Shown: positions 1-8,350 of the stretch, piece after piece
How positions within the stretch are numbered: the stretch's first letter is position 1
Layout: every line of letters begins with the position of its first letter
NCBI GenBank assembly: GCA_910578465.1
Contig: CAJTPW010000004.1
Location: forward strand, 62,001 to 126,000
From: an uncultured Vampirovibrio sp.
Lineage (GTDB): Bacteria; Cyanobacteriota; Vampirovibrionia; Gastranaerophilales; Gastranaerophilaceae
Length of the DNA: 64,000 nt
Direction of reading: 5' to 3'
The notes under the pieces: generated by a model
What the model was told of the DNA's origin: nothing
The model's input: only the letters and a program-made list of their open reading frames with translations
The model's database searches: none
Position numbers and translations under genes: made by a program

Positions 1-178
1 TGTCCTCATTTTTTCCTTGCTTTCCTTGTTTTTTGCCTTCAAAACTTATTGTGTCGTTTTCTAAGGGCTTTAAAACATCTCCTAAATTTTCTAAGAAGTT
101 ATTTGAAACTTTTTTGTATGTTGTATTAATTTTTGCAGCAGAAATTTTGTTGTTAAAGCTTATTGAATCCATGCGCAT
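1..178 (-). CDS. N-terminal part of a lineage-specific protein, cut by the window edge
   Basis: An open frame starts with ATG at 178 and runs off the left edge, about 59 codons, with no stop. An AGAGGA ribosome site lies about 11 nt upstream; a second in-frame ATG at 172 is less well placed. The product begins MRMDSISFNNKISAAK and continues hydrophilic and Lys/Asn-rich. The start resembles the short polar N-termini of other lineage proteins in this window (ISF-x-x-K). The plus-strand frame over the same bases looks like a shadow. Function unknown. Confidence 0.55.
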   Translation of the reverse strand, partial: MRMDSISFNNKISAAKINTTYKKVSNNFLENLGDVLKPLENDTISFEGKKQGKQGKNED

Positions 179-378
179 AAAATGCAATTTCCTCTTTAAT
201 TTAATGTGGCTTTTTTAAAATATGTTGTTAGTATTTTATATGCAATATCTTGTTATATATATCTGAAAGTGCAGTTTTCGGGGTGCCAAAAATGCCCGGG
301 TAATTAAAATACCACAAGCATTTTTAAAGTGCAAACATATTTTTTAAAAACCAAGGAATTTTAAAGCTTTAAAAAAAC

Positions 379-1008
379 TTATTTTATAATCTCCATAACT
401 TCATCCAATTCCTTTTTAGGTGCCCTGTTGGGGTTTTCCGCATAAGCCTTTCCTATGGTTAAGAGGGTTACAATTTTATCATCTTCTTTAAGGTTTAAGA
501 TTTTCTTAAATTCTTCTCCTGCAAGCAAAGGTGCAACCATCCAGCAGCTTGAAAGCCCAAGTGCTGTTGCTGCAAGCGCCATATTTTCAACCGCACCGCC
601 CATACTTAAAAGATAAGAATCGGGACGCATTTTTGAAATCTCTTCTTTTGTATAGTTTGCTTCTTCCAATACTCCGCCCATAAAAGATGCTGCATTTGTT
701 TCAACACAGACTATTACAACAGGCGCATTTTCAAAGAAGGTAGAGTGCCCTTTGTATCTTAAAATGCCCTCTTTTGTTTCGTCTTTGATTCTTGATGTTA
801 TTTCGTCATATTTTTTTAATACGGCTTTTGCCATTTCCTTTTTGATATCACTGTTGAAAACAGCCAGAAACTTCCAGTTTTGAGTGTTCATTGCAGCAGG
901 GGCCAGGCGGGCAGAATTTATTATTCTTTTAATCTCATCATCTGTCGGTATGTAATCAGAGTATTTTCTGATAGTTTTTCTTGTATCAATACATTCAAAT
1001 ATTTCCAT
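379..1008 (-). CDS. Nitroreductase family protein
   Basis: A 209-residue FMN-dependent nitroreductase-fold protein. The N-terminus has the family pattern DTRKTIRKYSD, where the Arg residues bind the FMN phosphate, followed by INSARLAPAAMNTQNWKF, the classic substrate/FMN-lining segment. A middle GGAVENMALAATALGLSSCW segment matches the family's dimer-core helix. Such enzymes reduce nitroaromatics, quinones or flavins with NAD(P)H; the physiological substrate cannot be read from sequence. It is divergently oriented from the vWA gene, with only 30 bp between start codons, so the promoters overlap. Confidence 0.85.
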   Translation of the reverse strand: MEIFECIDTRKTIRKYSDYIPTDDEIKRIINSARLAPAAMNTQNWKFLAVFNSDIKKEMAKAVLKKYDEITSRIKDETKEGILRYKGHSTFFENAPVVIVCVETNAASFMGGVLEEANYTKEEISKMRPDSYLLSMGGAVENMALAATALGLSSCWMVAPLLAGEEFKKILNLKEDDKIVTLLTIGKAYAENPNRAPKKELDEVMEIIK

Positions 1009-1038
1009 AAGTGAACTCCTTTATAGTAGAATAATTTT

Positions 1039-1809
1039 ATGAATAATCTTAAGATAATATTTCTTATATCGTTTTTTATCTCTTTTGTAAATTATACCAT
1101 TACAGGTGTTGTGTTTGCAAAATCAAACTTTGAATACAGTGTTTATACGCCTGAAAGCTTTCAAAAATTACAATCGGATACCCCCCGATTTTCAGACGGC
1201 TCTAACATTTTGTTTATTGTCGATTATTCAAATTCGATGAATGAGAAAATGGGCGGTAAAACCAAAATGCAGGTGGCCCTTGATACTTTAACGGTAATTC
1301 TGCCGAAAATTCCGCCTTCCGTGAAAACAGGGCTTCGCGTGTACGGGCATAAGGTTGGTTTTACATATCTTCAAGGGTGTATGGCATCAAAAATGGCGGT
1401 TCCTTTTGCCGAAAAAAATGCGGATAACATTTTGGGCGCTCTGTATAACACAAAAGCTGTCGGCTGGACACCGATTACATATTCTCTAAAACAGGCCGTA
1501 AATATTGATTTTGCAGGGGTTAAAGGTAAAAAACACATTGTTCTTTTAACCGATGGCGGTGAAAACTGTGATGAAAGTCCGTGTGATTATGCGATTGAAC
1601 TTATGAAAACAAGAGACGACATTGCAATTGATGTTATTGCGTTTGATATCTTTGATGAAGAGGCCAATAATCAGCTTCGTTGTGCTGCGGTTGCAACAAG
1701 GGGCAAATTTTACAGCGCGAACACTCCAAATCAGCTTTTAGACAGTCTGTTTGAAAGTTTAAACATAGATAAGAACGTAAAAGGCACAATAAAGGTGGAT
1801 GAAAACTAG
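1039..1809 (+). CDS. Exported von Willebrand factor type A domain protein
   Basis: A 256-residue protein with an N-terminal hydrophobic signal or anchor segment (residues about 5-27) followed by a vWA domain. The MIDAS motif is visible as VDYSNSMNEK (D-x-S-x-S), with later HIVLLTDGGENCD as the second metal-site strand. vWA domains bind metal and mediate protein contacts; the partner is unknown. A TAGAAT box at 1027-1032 ends only 6 nt before the ATG and no Shine-Dalgarno fits, suggesting a leaderless mRNA. It is followed by the DtxR-like gene after 73 bp. Confidence 0.75.
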   Translation: MNNLKIIFLISFFISFVNYTITGVVFAKSNFEYSVYTPESFQKLQSDTPRFSDGSNILFIVDYSNSMNEKMGGKTKMQVALDTLTVILPKIPPSVKTGLRVYGHKVGFTYLQGCMASKMAVPFAEKNADNILGALYNTKAVGWTPITYSLKQAVNIDFAGVKGKKHIVLLTDGGENCDESPCDYAIELMKTRDDIAIDVIAFDIFDEEANNQLRCAAVATRGKFYSANTPNQLLDSLFESLNIDKNVKGTIKVDEN

Positions 1810-1882
1810 ATTTTACAACGGATGACCTCCTGATAATACCCTGAAAACAGGGCAGAAGAAAAGGATTTAAGGAAAAGGATTT

Positions 1883-2308
1883 ATGAAACTTTCTGAGAGC
1901 TTGGAAGATTATCTTGAAGCAATTTACAATGAAATATTGAAAAAAAACGAAGCAAAGGTGACGGACATTTCAAACATTTTAAATGTGAAAAAAGCTTCCG
2001 TTACAGGCGCCCTTATAAATCTTAAAAACAAAGGGCTTATAAACTATGAGCCTTATTCGGCGATTACTTTAACGGAGCTTGGTGAAAAGCTTGCCATGGA
2101 TATCATTGAAAAACACAAAGTTATGAGCGAATTTTTGGAAAACATTTTGAATTTGTCCAAAGATGAAGCAATTGAAAATGCCTGCAAAATGGAGCATATA
2201 ATGTCTGAAACGATGTTTGACCGCATGACAAAATTTTCCGTTTTCATTCAGGAACTCTGCAAAACTCATCCCGAATTAAAAGAAAAAATCTCAAAGCTGT
2301 ATGAGTAA
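1883..2308 (+). CDS. DtxR/MntR-family metal-dependent transcriptional regulator
   Basis: 141 residues: an N-terminal winged helix (about 1-70, with SVTGALINLKNKGLINYE as recognition helix and wing) and a dimerisation/metal domain, without the C-terminal SH3 domain of long DtxR proteins. Candidate metal ligands are D9, E12, H78, C101, E104 and H105. The C-x-x-E-H arrangement is like the primary site of DtxR/IdeR, whereas MntR has Glu at the Cys position, so an Fe(II)-type sensor is somewhat favoured over Mn(II). AAGGAT-type sites precede the ATG. No iron or manganese transporter is adjacent, so its regulon is elsewhere. Confidence 0.8.
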   Translation: MKLSESLEDYLEAIYNEILKKNEAKVTDISNILNVKKASVTGALINLKNKGLINYEPYSAITLTELGEKLAMDIIEKHKVMSEFLENILNLSKDEAIENACKMEHIMSETMFDRMTKFSVFIQELCKTHPELKEKISKLYE

Positions 2309-2339
2309 AACTAAAGCTTTTTGAAGGACTTTCAAGCCC

Positions 2340-3155
2340 CTATTTATTCACAACCTTAAATATTTCATTCAAAATTTTGAATAAATCATACGCTTCATTT
2401 AAAGGTATCATATTTGCACCATCACAAAGTGCCTTATCGGGTTCGGGATGAACTTCAAAGAATAAACATTTCGCCCCTGCTGCAACTGCAGATTTTGCAA
2501 GTAAAGGTGCAAATTCTCTTTCTCCGCCGGAGGAATCTCCTGCGCCGCCCGGGAGCTGCACGGAATGTGTCGCATCGAAAACAACAGGATAGCCCATATC
2601 CTGAATAATTTTTATCCCGCGCATATCGGAAACAAGGTTATTGTAACCGAATGTCGTTCCGCGCTCCGTGATTAAAATTTTATCATTTCCTGAATCTATC
2701 ACTTTTTGAGCGATGGATTTCATCTGGGAGGGTGCTAAAAACTGACCCTTTTTAATGTTTACAATCTTTCCGGTTTTTGCTGCGGCAACAAGTAAATCTG
2801 TCTGACGGCATAAAAATGCAGGGATTTGCAATACATCCGCCACTTCTGCCGCGGCTTTTGCCTCTTCTTCTTTATGAATATCGGTTACAATCGGTAAATC
2901 AAATTCTTTTTTAACTTCTGCTAAAATTTCTAAGCCCTTTTCAAGCCCGGGGCCCCTGAAAGATTTTATTGAAGAGCGGTTTGCCTTATCATAAGAGGCT
3001 TTAAAAATATAGTTTATACCTAAATCTTTACAAACCGTTTTTAATTTTTCAGCTGTTTTAAAAACAACATCTTTTGATTCAATGGCGCATGGCCCTGCAA
3101 AAATTGTCAGGTTGTTTCCGCCTATTTCAAAATTATTAAGCATTATGGTTTTCAT
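2340..3155 (-). CDS. kdsA: 3-deoxy-8-phosphooctulonate (Kdo-8-P) synthase
   Basis: Condenses phosphoenolpyruvate with arabinose-5-phosphate to Kdo-8-phosphate, an early step of LPS inner-core synthesis. The product is 271 residues and starts MKTIMLNNFEIGGN, followed by TIFAGPCAIES, the family signature; KASYDKANRSS and RGPGLEKGL follow as substrate-binding loops. An upstream in-frame ATG at 3191 gives 12 extra residues not typical of the family. A TTGCTA-17-TATAAT promoter (3191-3163 on this strand) ends 7 nt before the ATG at 3155, so the mRNA is probably leaderless. It is divergent from recA. kdsB lies at 47.1 kb. Confidence 0.93.
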   Translation of the reverse strand: MKTIMLNNFEIGGNNLTIFAGPCAIESKDVVFKTAEKLKTVCKDLGINYIFKASYDKANRSSIKSFRGPGLEKGLEILAEVKKEFDLPIVTDIHKEEEAKAAAEVADVLQIPAFLCRQTDLLVAAAKTGKIVNIKKGQFLAPSQMKSIAQKVIDSGNDKILITERGTTFGYNNLVSDMRGIKIIQDMGYPVVFDATHSVQLPGGAGDSSGGEREFAPLLAKSAVAAGAKCLFFEVHPEPDKALCDGANMIPLNEAYDLFKILNEIFKVVNK

Positions 3156-3162
3156 AGAATTT

Positions 3163-3191
3163 ATTATATAATGAATATTGAAGTATAGCAA
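3163..3191 (-). promoter_or_regulatory. Promoter of kdsA
   Basis: TTGCTA (3191-3186), 17-nt spacer, TATAAT (3168-3163). The -10 box ends 7 nt before the kdsA ATG, so the predicted transcript starts at or next to the start codon. It overlaps the 81-bp divergent region shared with recA. Confidence 0.6.
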
Positions 3192-3236
3192 TTTTTAAAT
3201 ATTGCGCCTGAACTAGATATGGAGAAGGATTAAGAT

Positions 3237-4301
3237 ATGGCAGCGGAAACAAAAGCAAAAGCGTCTGCAAAAGAGACGAAAGAAGATGCGGCAGCAAAGG
3301 AATTAAGAGAAGGCAAAGACAAAGCCCTAAAAATGGCTTTGGATAAGATTGAAAAAGATTTTGGAAAAGGTTCAATCATGCGCCTCGGGGATAAATCTTC
3401 CGTGAATGTGGATTGTATACCGACAGGCGCGCTTGCACTTGATATAGCGCTTGGAGTTGGCGGGGTGCCGAGAGGAAGGGTCATAGAAATCTACGGTCCC
3501 GAATCAAGCGGTAAGACAACTCTTGCACAGCACATCGTGGCCGAAGCACAGAAAAAAGGCGGCATTGCAGCATTTATCGACGCGGAACATGCGCTTGACC
3601 CTGAATATGCCAAAAATCTGGGCGTAAATGTTGATGAACTTTTAATCTCTCAGCCCGATACAGGTGAGCAGGCACTTGAAATTGCAGAAGAACTTGTTCG
3701 TTCGGGTGCAATCGATGTTATTGTAATCGACTCTGTTGCGGCTCTTGTTCCAAAGGCTGAAATCGAAAAAGCAATGGATGAACAGCAAATGGGTCTTCAG
3801 GCAAGACTTATGTCAAAAGCGTTAAGAAAACTGACAGGTATTGTAGGAAAGACAAACACAACCGTAATTTTCATTAACCAGTTAAGGCAAAAAATCGGCG
3901 TAATGTATGGCAACCCCGAAACCACAACCGGCGGTAACGCGCTTAAATATTACGCTTCCGTTCGTCTGGATATCCGCCGTTTTGACAGTGTTAAAAATAA
4001 AGAAGGCGAAGATATAGGAAACAGAGTTCGTGTAAAGGTTGTGAAAAATAAGGTGGCTCCGCCTTTCCGCGTTGCAGAATTTGATATTGTATATGGTAAA
4101 GGCATTTGTGCCCTCGGCAATATTCTTGATGTTGCAGTGAATATGGACATTGTGAAAAAAGCGGGTGCATGGTTTAGCTATAATGATGAAAAACTCGGTC
4201 AGGGCAGGGATAAATCCAAAGAATTTTTGGGCGAACATCCTGAAATCCTAAAAGAGGTTGAAGAAAAAGTAAGAGAAACACTTGCAAATAAGGAACAATA
4301 A
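3237..4301 (+). CDS. recA: Recombinase RecA
   Basis: A 354-residue ATP-dependent strand-exchange protein for homologous recombination and SOS co-protease activity. The Walker A motif GPESSGKT is at residues 87-94, followed by AFIDAEHALDPEYA, VIVIDSVAALVPKAEIE (Walker B) and INQLRQKIGVMYGNPETTTGG (loop L2 region). The N-terminus has an Ala/Lys-rich extension of about 25 residues before the usual LKMALDKIEKDFGKGSIMRL start of the core. galE follows after 2 bp, an unusual partner. I saw no obvious LexA box immediately upstream. Confidence 0.98.
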   Translation: MAAETKAKASAKETKEDAAAKELREGKDKALKMALDKIEKDFGKGSIMRLGDKSSVNVDCIPTGALALDIALGVGGVPRGRVIEIYGPESSGKTTLAQHIVAEAQKKGGIAAFIDAEHALDPEYAKNLGVNVDELLISQPDTGEQALEIAEELVRSGAIDVIVIDSVAALVPKAEIEKAMDEQQMGLQARLMSKALRKLTGIVGKTNTTVIFINQLRQKIGVMYGNPETTTGGNALKYYASVRLDIRRFDSVKNKEGEDIGNRVRVKVVKNKVAPPFRVAEFDIVYGKGICALGNILDVAVNMDIVKKAGAWFSYNDEKLGQGRDKSKEFLGEHPEILKEVEEKVRETLANKEQ

Positions 4302-4303
4302 AA

Positions 4304-5344
4304 ATGATACTTGTCACAGGAGCAGCAGGCTATATAGGCTCACATTCGGCGATTGATTTTATAAAATCTGGATATGATGTTGTAATCCTCGATAACCTTT
4401 CAGTGGGGCACATTGAAATAATCGACAGGATTAAAACCTTTGCTAAAAGCGCGAAAGGAAACCTTGTTGATTTTATAAAAGGAGATACAAGAGACACTGA
4501 ACTTCTTGATAAACTTTTTAAAACATATAAAATAGACGCTGTTGTGCATTTTGCGGCAAATTCTCTTGTGAATGAAAGTGTCACAAATCCTTCAAAGTAT
4601 TACAACAATAACGTTTCAGGTTCTATCAGCCTTTTGGATGCGATGGTAAAAAATGATGTTAAAAAAATTGTTTTTTCATCTACCTGTGCCACATATGGAG
4701 AGCCTGAATATGTTCCAATTGATGAAAAACACCCGCAAAGACCCGTAAACCCCTATGGAAATTCAAAGCTTGCAATAGAATTTGCAATTAAAGACTATGC
4801 GCATGCATACGGTCTAAAATATATGATATTCAGATATTTTAACGTTATAGGGGCTGATGCGGAGATGGTTTCAGGTGAATGGCACGATATTGAAACCCAC
4901 CTTGTTCCAAACATTTTGAAAGCGGACAGTGATAAGGTCTTTAACTTGTTTGGAACAGATTACGATACAAAAGACGGAACCTGTGTTCGTGATTATATTG
5001 ATGTTTGCGACCTTGCAAGAGCCCATACGATGGCTTTTGAATATCTTCAAAAAAATGAAAGCACGATTATAAATCTTGGTACGGGAGACGGACAAAGCGT
5101 AAAAGAGATATTTTCGGCCGTTGAAAACAGCTTAAATATTAAAGTTCCTCTGAAGGTTTGTGGCAGGCGCGAAGGAGACCCCGCAAAATTAATTGCGAAT
5201 AATTCTAAAGCGCGTGAGGTTCTAAAATGGCAGGCGCAAACTTCGCTTGAAGATTCTGTTAGAAATGCGGCAAATTGGGAAAATGTTTTAAAAACCCTTC
5301 AAAAAGCCCGTGCGGAGAAACAAAAGGAGGGGGCTAACGCATGA
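4304..5344 (+). CDS. galE: UDP-glucose 4-epimerase
   Basis: A 346-residue short-chain dehydrogenase/reductase of the extended class that interconverts UDP-glucose and UDP-galactose. The NAD-binding motif is GAAGYIG (residues 6-12), and the catalytic pair is Y151 and K155 in PYGNSK, with FSSTCATYGEP supplying the catalytic Ser/Thr. It starts 2 bp after recA and overlaps rmlA by 4 bp (ATGA), so the three are probably one transcript. It supplies sugar nucleotides for LPS or capsule. Confidence 0.93.
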   Translation: MILVTGAAGYIGSHSAIDFIKSGYDVVILDNLSVGHIEIIDRIKTFAKSAKGNLVDFIKGDTRDTELLDKLFKTYKIDAVVHFAANSLVNESVTNPSKYYNNNVSGSISLLDAMVKNDVKKIVFSSTCATYGEPEYVPIDEKHPQRPVNPYGNSKLAIEFAIKDYAHAYGLKYMIFRYFNVIGADAEMVSGEWHDIETHLVPNILKADSDKVFNLFGTDYDTKDGTCVRDYIDVCDLARAHTMAFEYLQKNESTIINLGTGDGQSVKEIFSAVENSLNIKVPLKVCGRREGDPAKLIANNSKAREVLKWQAQTSLEDSVRNAANWENVLKTLQKARAEKQKEGANA

Positions 5345-6222
5345 AAGGTATAATTCTTGCAGGTGGCGCAGGAAGCAGGCTGTATCCCGCAAGCCTTCCG
5401 ATTTCAAAGATTTTGCTTCCCGTATACGATAAGCCTATGGCCTATTATCCTATTACAACCCTTATGCTTGCTGGAATTCGGGATATTTTGATTATCTCAA
5501 ACCCGAATGACCTCGGGAATTTTCAAAGGGTATTGGGGGACGGCTCAAACCTCGGTGTGAAGTTCTCTTACGCCGTGCAGACAGAGACAAGAGGGATAGC
5601 GGACAGTTTTTTAATAGCTGAAAACTTTATCCAAAATTCGCCTGTGGCGCTTATTTTGGGGGATAATATTTTCCATGGCTTCGGTTTTTCATCAATGTTG
5701 AAAGCCGTCGGTAAAAAAACCGAAGGGGCAACGGTTTTCGGATATCAGGTAAATGATCCGCAAAGGTTCGGGGTTGTGGAGTTTGATAATAGCAACAAGG
5801 CTGTATCCATTGAAGAAAAGCCAATGAACCCCAAGTCAAACTATGCTGTAACGGGGCTGTATTTTTATGACAGTAACGTTGTACAATACGCTAAAACCCT
5901 GAAACCATCCGCCAGAGGCGAACTTGAGATAACCGATTTAAACAATATTTATCTAAAAAACGGTGCGCTTGATGTGGAAATTTTGGGCCGCGGTTTTGCA
6001 TGGCTTGATACGGGCACGTTTGAGAGCCTTCTTCAGGCAAGCAACTTTGTTCAGTCCATGGAAATTAATACAGGGATGAAAATTGCCTGTATTGAAGAGG
6101 TGGCCTACAGAATGGGCTATATCAGCGTTAGAGAGCTTGAAGAACTCGGCAAAAAATATAAAAATAACGGCTACGGCGCCTACATTCAAAAAATCGTCGA
6201 TCAGGCAAAGGTGAAAGTATAG
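5341..6222 (+). CDS. rmlA: Glucose-1-phosphate thymidylyltransferase
   Basis: A 293-residue nucleotidyltransferase making dTDP-glucose, the first step to dTDP-rhamnose. The N-terminal signature KGIILAGGAGSRLYP binds the nucleotide. LPVYDKPMAYYPITTLMLAG and LILGDNIFHG are hallmarks of RmlA/RfbA, and EEKPMNPKSNYAVTGLYFYD is the sugar-binding region. It overlaps galE by 4 bp. The rmlD gene that completes the pathway lies at 27.9 kb; rmlB and rmlC are not in this window. Confidence 0.93.
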   Translation: MKGIILAGGAGSRLYPASLPISKILLPVYDKPMAYYPITTLMLAGIRDILIISNPNDLGNFQRVLGDGSNLGVKFSYAVQTETRGIADSFLIAENFIQNSPVALILGDNIFHGFGFSSMLKAVGKKTEGATVFGYQVNDPQRFGVVEFDNSNKAVSIEEKPMNPKSNYAVTGLYFYDSNVVQYAKTLKPSARGELEITDLNNIYLKNGALDVEILGRGFAWLDTGTFESLLQASNFVQSMEINTGMKIACIEEVAYRMGYISVRELEELGKKYKNNGYGAYIQKIVDQAKVKV

Positions 6223-6264
6223 CTCTTTTTGCAAGGCAGAAGCTTTTAGGGCGGCAGAGGAAGT

Positions 6265-7551
6265 ATGATTTCAAGATATTCAAAAAAAGAGATGTCAAAA
6301 ATTTGGGAATTGGAGAGCAAATTTTCCTATTACCTGAAAGTTGAACTTGCCGTGGTGGAAGCATATTACAGGCTCGGGCAAATTCCAAAAGTTGGGTATG
6401 AGCACATTTTAAAGACAGCAAAATTTACCGTTCCTGAAATTGATGAAATTGAAAAGACCGTAAACCACGATGTAATCGCTTTTTTAACCTGTGTGAACAA
6501 CTATGTCGGCGAAAAATATTCAGGCTATATCCACAAAGGCCTCACAAGCTCCGATGTTATAGATACGGCTTTTGCGCTTCAAATAAAGGATGCAAGCGAC
6601 ATCATTTTAAAAGATATGGATAATCTTTTAAAAACGCTAAAAACTCTTGCCTTTAAATATAAAGACACAGTTTGTATCGGCCGTTCGCACGGCATTGGGG
6701 CGGAAGTTATAACTTTCGGGTTCAAGCTTTTAAACTGGTATGATATGTTTGAGAGAGCCAAAAAAAGGCTTGAATACGCTCTTTCGGATGTTTTAACAGG
6801 TCAGGTTTCAGGCCCTGTGGGGACTTATTCAAACATTGAACCTGAGATAGAAAAATTAACCTGTGAAATTTTGGGGTTAAAACCCGCTAAAATCAGTACG
6901 CAGGTAATAGCAAGAGACGTCCATGCCGCATATATTTCGGCCCTTTCTTTAATCGGGTGTGCTATTGAGAATGTTGCGGTTGAAATCCGCCATCTTCAAA
7001 GATGGGAAGTAGCCGAGGTTGAAGAAGGCTTCAAGAAGGGGCAAAAAGGCTCTTCTGCTATGCCGCACAAGAAAAATCCGATTTCAGGCGAAAATCTATC
7101 GGGCTTAGCGCGTGTATTAAGAGCAAACAGCCTTGCTGCGCTTGAAGATATTACCCTCTGGCATGAAAGAGACATTTCACATTCAAGTGTGGAGAGGGTT
7201 ATATTCCCTGATTCCACAATTTTAGCGGATTATATGCTTCAAAGGCTGAATTCAACGCTTGAAAATCTGGTTATAAAGCCGCAAAATATGTTGAAAAATA
7301 TTGGAAAATACGGAGATATAATATTTTCTCAAAGCTGTCTTTTAAAGCTTACGGAAAAAGGAATGACCCGCGAAGCATCGTATGAAATCGTCCAAAGTGA
7401 AGCAATGGACGCCTTTAACGGGGTTGATGGAAAACAAAATTTTAAAGAAAATATGCGAAAATACTTAAACAATGCTGAAATTGACGAATGTTTCAATTAT
7501 CAAAAATATTTAAGAAATATTGATAAGATTTTTAAAAGGTTTGAGGGGTGA
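6265..7551 (+). CDS. purB: Adenylosuccinate lyase
   Basis: A 428-residue fumarase/aspartase-superfamily lyase acting twice in purine synthesis (SAICAR to AICAR, and adenylosuccinate to AMP). The superfamily signature GSSAMPHKKNP is at residues 262-272, with HKGLTSSDVIDTA and GQVSGPVGTYSNIEP as further active-site segments. It follows rmlA after 42 bp on the same strand and may be the last gene of the recA-galE-rmlA-purB run. Confidence 0.95.
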   Translation: MISRYSKKEMSKIWELESKFSYYLKVELAVVEAYYRLGQIPKVGYEHILKTAKFTVPEIDEIEKTVNHDVIAFLTCVNNYVGEKYSGYIHKGLTSSDVIDTAFALQIKDASDIILKDMDNLLKTLKTLAFKYKDTVCIGRSHGIGAEVITFGFKLLNWYDMFERAKKRLEYALSDVLTGQVSGPVGTYSNIEPEIEKLTCEILGLKPAKISTQVIARDVHAAYISALSLIGCAIENVAVEIRHLQRWEVAEVEEGFKKGQKGSSAMPHKKNPISGENLSGLARVLRANSLAALEDITLWHERDISHSSVERVIFPDSTILADYMLQRLNSTLENLVIKPQNMLKNIGKYGDIIFSQSCLLKLTEKGMTREASYEIVQSEAMDAFNGVDGKQNFKENMRKYLNNAEIDECFNYQKYLRNIDKIFKRFEG

Positions 7552-7719
7552 AAAGCCCGATATTTTGCTGAATAAGTTTGAATACAGGGTTTTTGGACGG
7601 AATATTAATTTTTGTAACGGTTTTTTGTAAAATCCTAAAGTTTAAGTAAAAGAAAGTCGATAGTCTAAACATAAGGAATAATAAAGAATTTAAAGAACTT
7701 TTGAAGCAAGGAGATGACT

Positions 7720-8094
7720 ATGGACAAAATTAATCTAAATCTTTACGGATTAAATTTCCAAAAACAGGTTGAAAAGAAAGAAGACGAAAAAAATAATGTA
7801 GCTGAAAACAAGGCTCCCGTGCAACAAGAGGGCAAAAAGGTTGACAGCGAAGCAATTTACAGTGCAATGCAATTATCTGCAGCGCAGAATAAAGCGGCTG
7901 TATTAGGCAATGCACTTACAATTGACCCGAAAAAATATCTGGATGATGAGTCTATAGCAAGAATTCAGGCTTCCATGGGTGATTTTGAAAACAGTGTTGA
8001 AGATATGACAAATGTTATAAAGGCAGAATTTCCGGGGCTTTCAGAGGCTCAGGCAGCAGCCCTTGCAGCCAAAGCAGTGCTTCAAACCATGTAA
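7720..8094 (+). CDS. Small lineage-specific protein, function unknown
   Basis: 124 residues beginning MDKINLNLYGLNFQKQ, then a charged linker (Lys/Glu/Gln rich), then an Ala-rich helical C-terminus. ATG codons occur at 7714 and 7720; AAGGAG sits at 7708-7713, directly abutting the first but 6 nt before the second, so 7720 is the start. The N-terminus fits the LNF-x-K pattern seen in several unrelated lineage proteins of this window. No catalytic motif and no signal peptide. Confidence 0.7.
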   Translation: MDKINLNLYGLNFQKQVEKKEDEKNNVAENKAPVQQEGKKVDSEAIYSAMQLSAAQNKAAVLGNALTIDPKKYLDDESIARIQASMGDFENSVEDMTNVIKAEFPGLSEAQAAALAAKAVLQTM

Positions 8095-8271
8095 ATACTG
8101 ACTGTGATTTAAAAACGGCAGTTTAAAAAGAGTTTATAAAATTACATAAAGTCCAAAAAGCCTGAAACTTTAAAAGGCGGCGGGCGAACGGGTTAAAACC
8201 CTTGACAATAAAGGGTTTCCTAAGATAAATTTCTCCTCTCTCCTATATCTCCATAGTTCTTTAAAAGTTTT

Positions 8272-8302
8272 CCCCTGTGGGTTTCCGCGGGGGATTTTTT
8301 TA
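8272..8302 (+). terminator. Rho-independent terminator, possibly of a small RNA
   Basis: A 9-bp stem CCCCTGTGG / CCGCGGGGG with GTTT loop followed by seven T. It lies 178 bp past the gene at 7720. The gap 8095-8271 also holds a perfect 8-bp hairpin (AAACCCTT / AAGGGTTT near 8197-8218) that contains a TTGACA, 16 nt before GATAAA. The gap is either a long 3' UTR or a short independent RNA of about 65 nt. Confidence 0.8.
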
Positions 8303-8350
8303 TCCTTAAAAATTTGTTAAAATCAAATAAGCCAGAATAAAATAAGATTT

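Noticed and set aside
33..218. 61-codon plus-strand frame at the left edge
   Set aside because: Lies opposite a better minus-strand frame with ribosome site and lineage-type N-terminus.
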